From: an uncultured Methylococcaceae bacterium
Lineage (GTDB): Bacteria > Pseudomonadota > Gammaproteobacteria > Methylococcales > Methylococcaceae
Assembly: GCA_903910005.1 (NCBI GenBank)
Contig: CAIVXW010000329.1
Coordinates: 1-6,708, forward strand
Direction: 5' to 3'
Length of the DNA: 6,708 bases
Both the position numbers and the translations under genes were made by a program. The notes under the pieces were generated by a model, which was given only the letters and a program-made list of their open reading frames with translations, was not told where the DNA came from and did no database searches. Positions 6,215-6,708 of the stretch are shown piece by piece (within the stretch, counting starts at the first letter, position 1; each line of letters begins with the position of its first letter).

Positions 6215-6708
6215 ATGCCCATTCGTTTGCTTCCCCCCCAACTCATCAACCAGATTGCCGCCGGTGAAGTGGTGGAACGCCCGGCATCCGTCATCAAGGA
6301 ACTGGTGGAAAATTCGTTCGATGCCGGTGCCCGCCGTATCGAGATCGAGATTGAACTGGGGGGGTTGCGGCTGATGCGGGTGCGCGATGATGGCGGCGGC
6401 ATTGAGGCAGACGAATTGCCGCTGGCCTTGTCGCGCCATGCCACCAGCAAGATCAGCCATCTTGACGATCTGGAACACATCACCAGCATGGGCTTTCGGG
6501 GCGAAGCCCTGCCCAGCATCGCCTCGGTGTCCCGTCTCAGCCTGACCTCCCGCACCGACGAAGCCCGTTGCGGCTACCGGATCACCACTGATGGCAGTGA
6601 ACGTGATTTTGACGTGCAACCGGCCTCCCATCCGGTAGGCACCAGTATTGAAGTCAGGGATTTGTTCTACAACACCCCGGCCCGGCGCAAGTTTCTCAAA
6701 TCCGATAA
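6215..6708 (+). CDS. mutL: DNA mismatch repair protein MutL, N-terminal part, cut by the window end
   Basis: MutL couples mismatch recognition by MutS to strand incision and is a GHKL-family ATPase. The 164 visible residues are the N-terminal ATPase: the INQIAAGEVVERPASV start, motif I with Glu29 and Asn33 in ELVENSFDAG (usually ENSLDAG), motif II with Asp58 in VRDDGGGI, the RHATSKI segment, motif III GFRGEAL at 93-99, and YNTPARRKFLKS at the cut. Residue numbers agree with E. coli MutL (Glu29, Asn33, Asp58). The reading frame stays open to the last base; the remaining C-terminal part lies outside. It starts 13 bases after parA with no clear SD and no terminator between, so it may be read from the chemosensory transcript. 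In many gammaproteobacteria mutL sits near amiB, miaA and hfq instead; whether these follow here cannot be seen. Confidence 0.97.
   Translation, partial: MPIRLLPPQLINQIAAGEVVERPASVIKELVENSFDAGARRIEIEIELGGLRLMRVRDDGGGIEADELPLALSRHATSKISHLDDLEHITSMGFRGEALPSIASVSRLSLTSRTDEARCGYRITTDGSERDFDVQPASHPVGTSIEVRDLFYNTPARRKFLKSD

Overview
The window is a tightly packed, one-strand (+) gene cluster of a proteobacterium, most likely a gammaproteobacterium. This rests on the MutL N-terminus, the chemotaxis protein types and moderately GC-rich coding; I cannot name the genus. Eight genes fill it from end to end: the 3' part of cheR, a stand-alone receiver, a large cheA, a 78-residue STAS-like protein, a second CheY-type receiver, a two-TM chemoreceptor, a ParA-family ATPase, and the 5' part of mutL. 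No intergenic gap exceeds 15 bases, and no tRNA, rRNA, CRISPR, insertion sequence, clear promoter or terminator was seen.

Layout: cheR (2-496) overlaps receiver 1 (493-891) through ATGA. Receiver 1 overlaps cheA (888-3554) through GTGA. One base separates cheA from the STAS-like gene (3556-3792), 15 bases lead to cheY (3808-4176), 15 to the receptor (4192-5406), 3 to parA (5410-6201) and 13 to mutL (6215 to the window end). The overlaps and short spacings imply one polycistronic, translationally coupled message whose promoter lies upstream of the window.

How the genes probably work together: the receptor controls autophosphorylation of CheA (HPt, P2-like, dimerisation, ATPase and CheW-like domains are all present), and CheA can pass phosphate to two receivers that flank it. 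CheR methylates receptors. ParA probably places the signalling array in the cell, as ParC and PpfA do elsewhere. The STAS-like protein has no partner kinase in the window and its role is open. No CheW, CheB, CheD or stand-alone CheZ is present, although some may lie upstream. The set and order resemble, from memory, the third-type (F9-like) chemosensory cluster of vibrios (Vibrio cholerae cluster I); this was not checked.

The point most worth following is the receptor's C-terminal segment. It carries a CheZ-like D-x-x-x-Q motif (Asp332/Gln336) in a helix that resembles the CheZ active-site helix, and the protein ends in an acidic-hydrophobic tail finishing in Phe. This suggests a receptor with a built-in CheY phosphatase-like module. 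MutL, a mismatch repair protein, sits unexpectedly at the end of this chemosensory operon.
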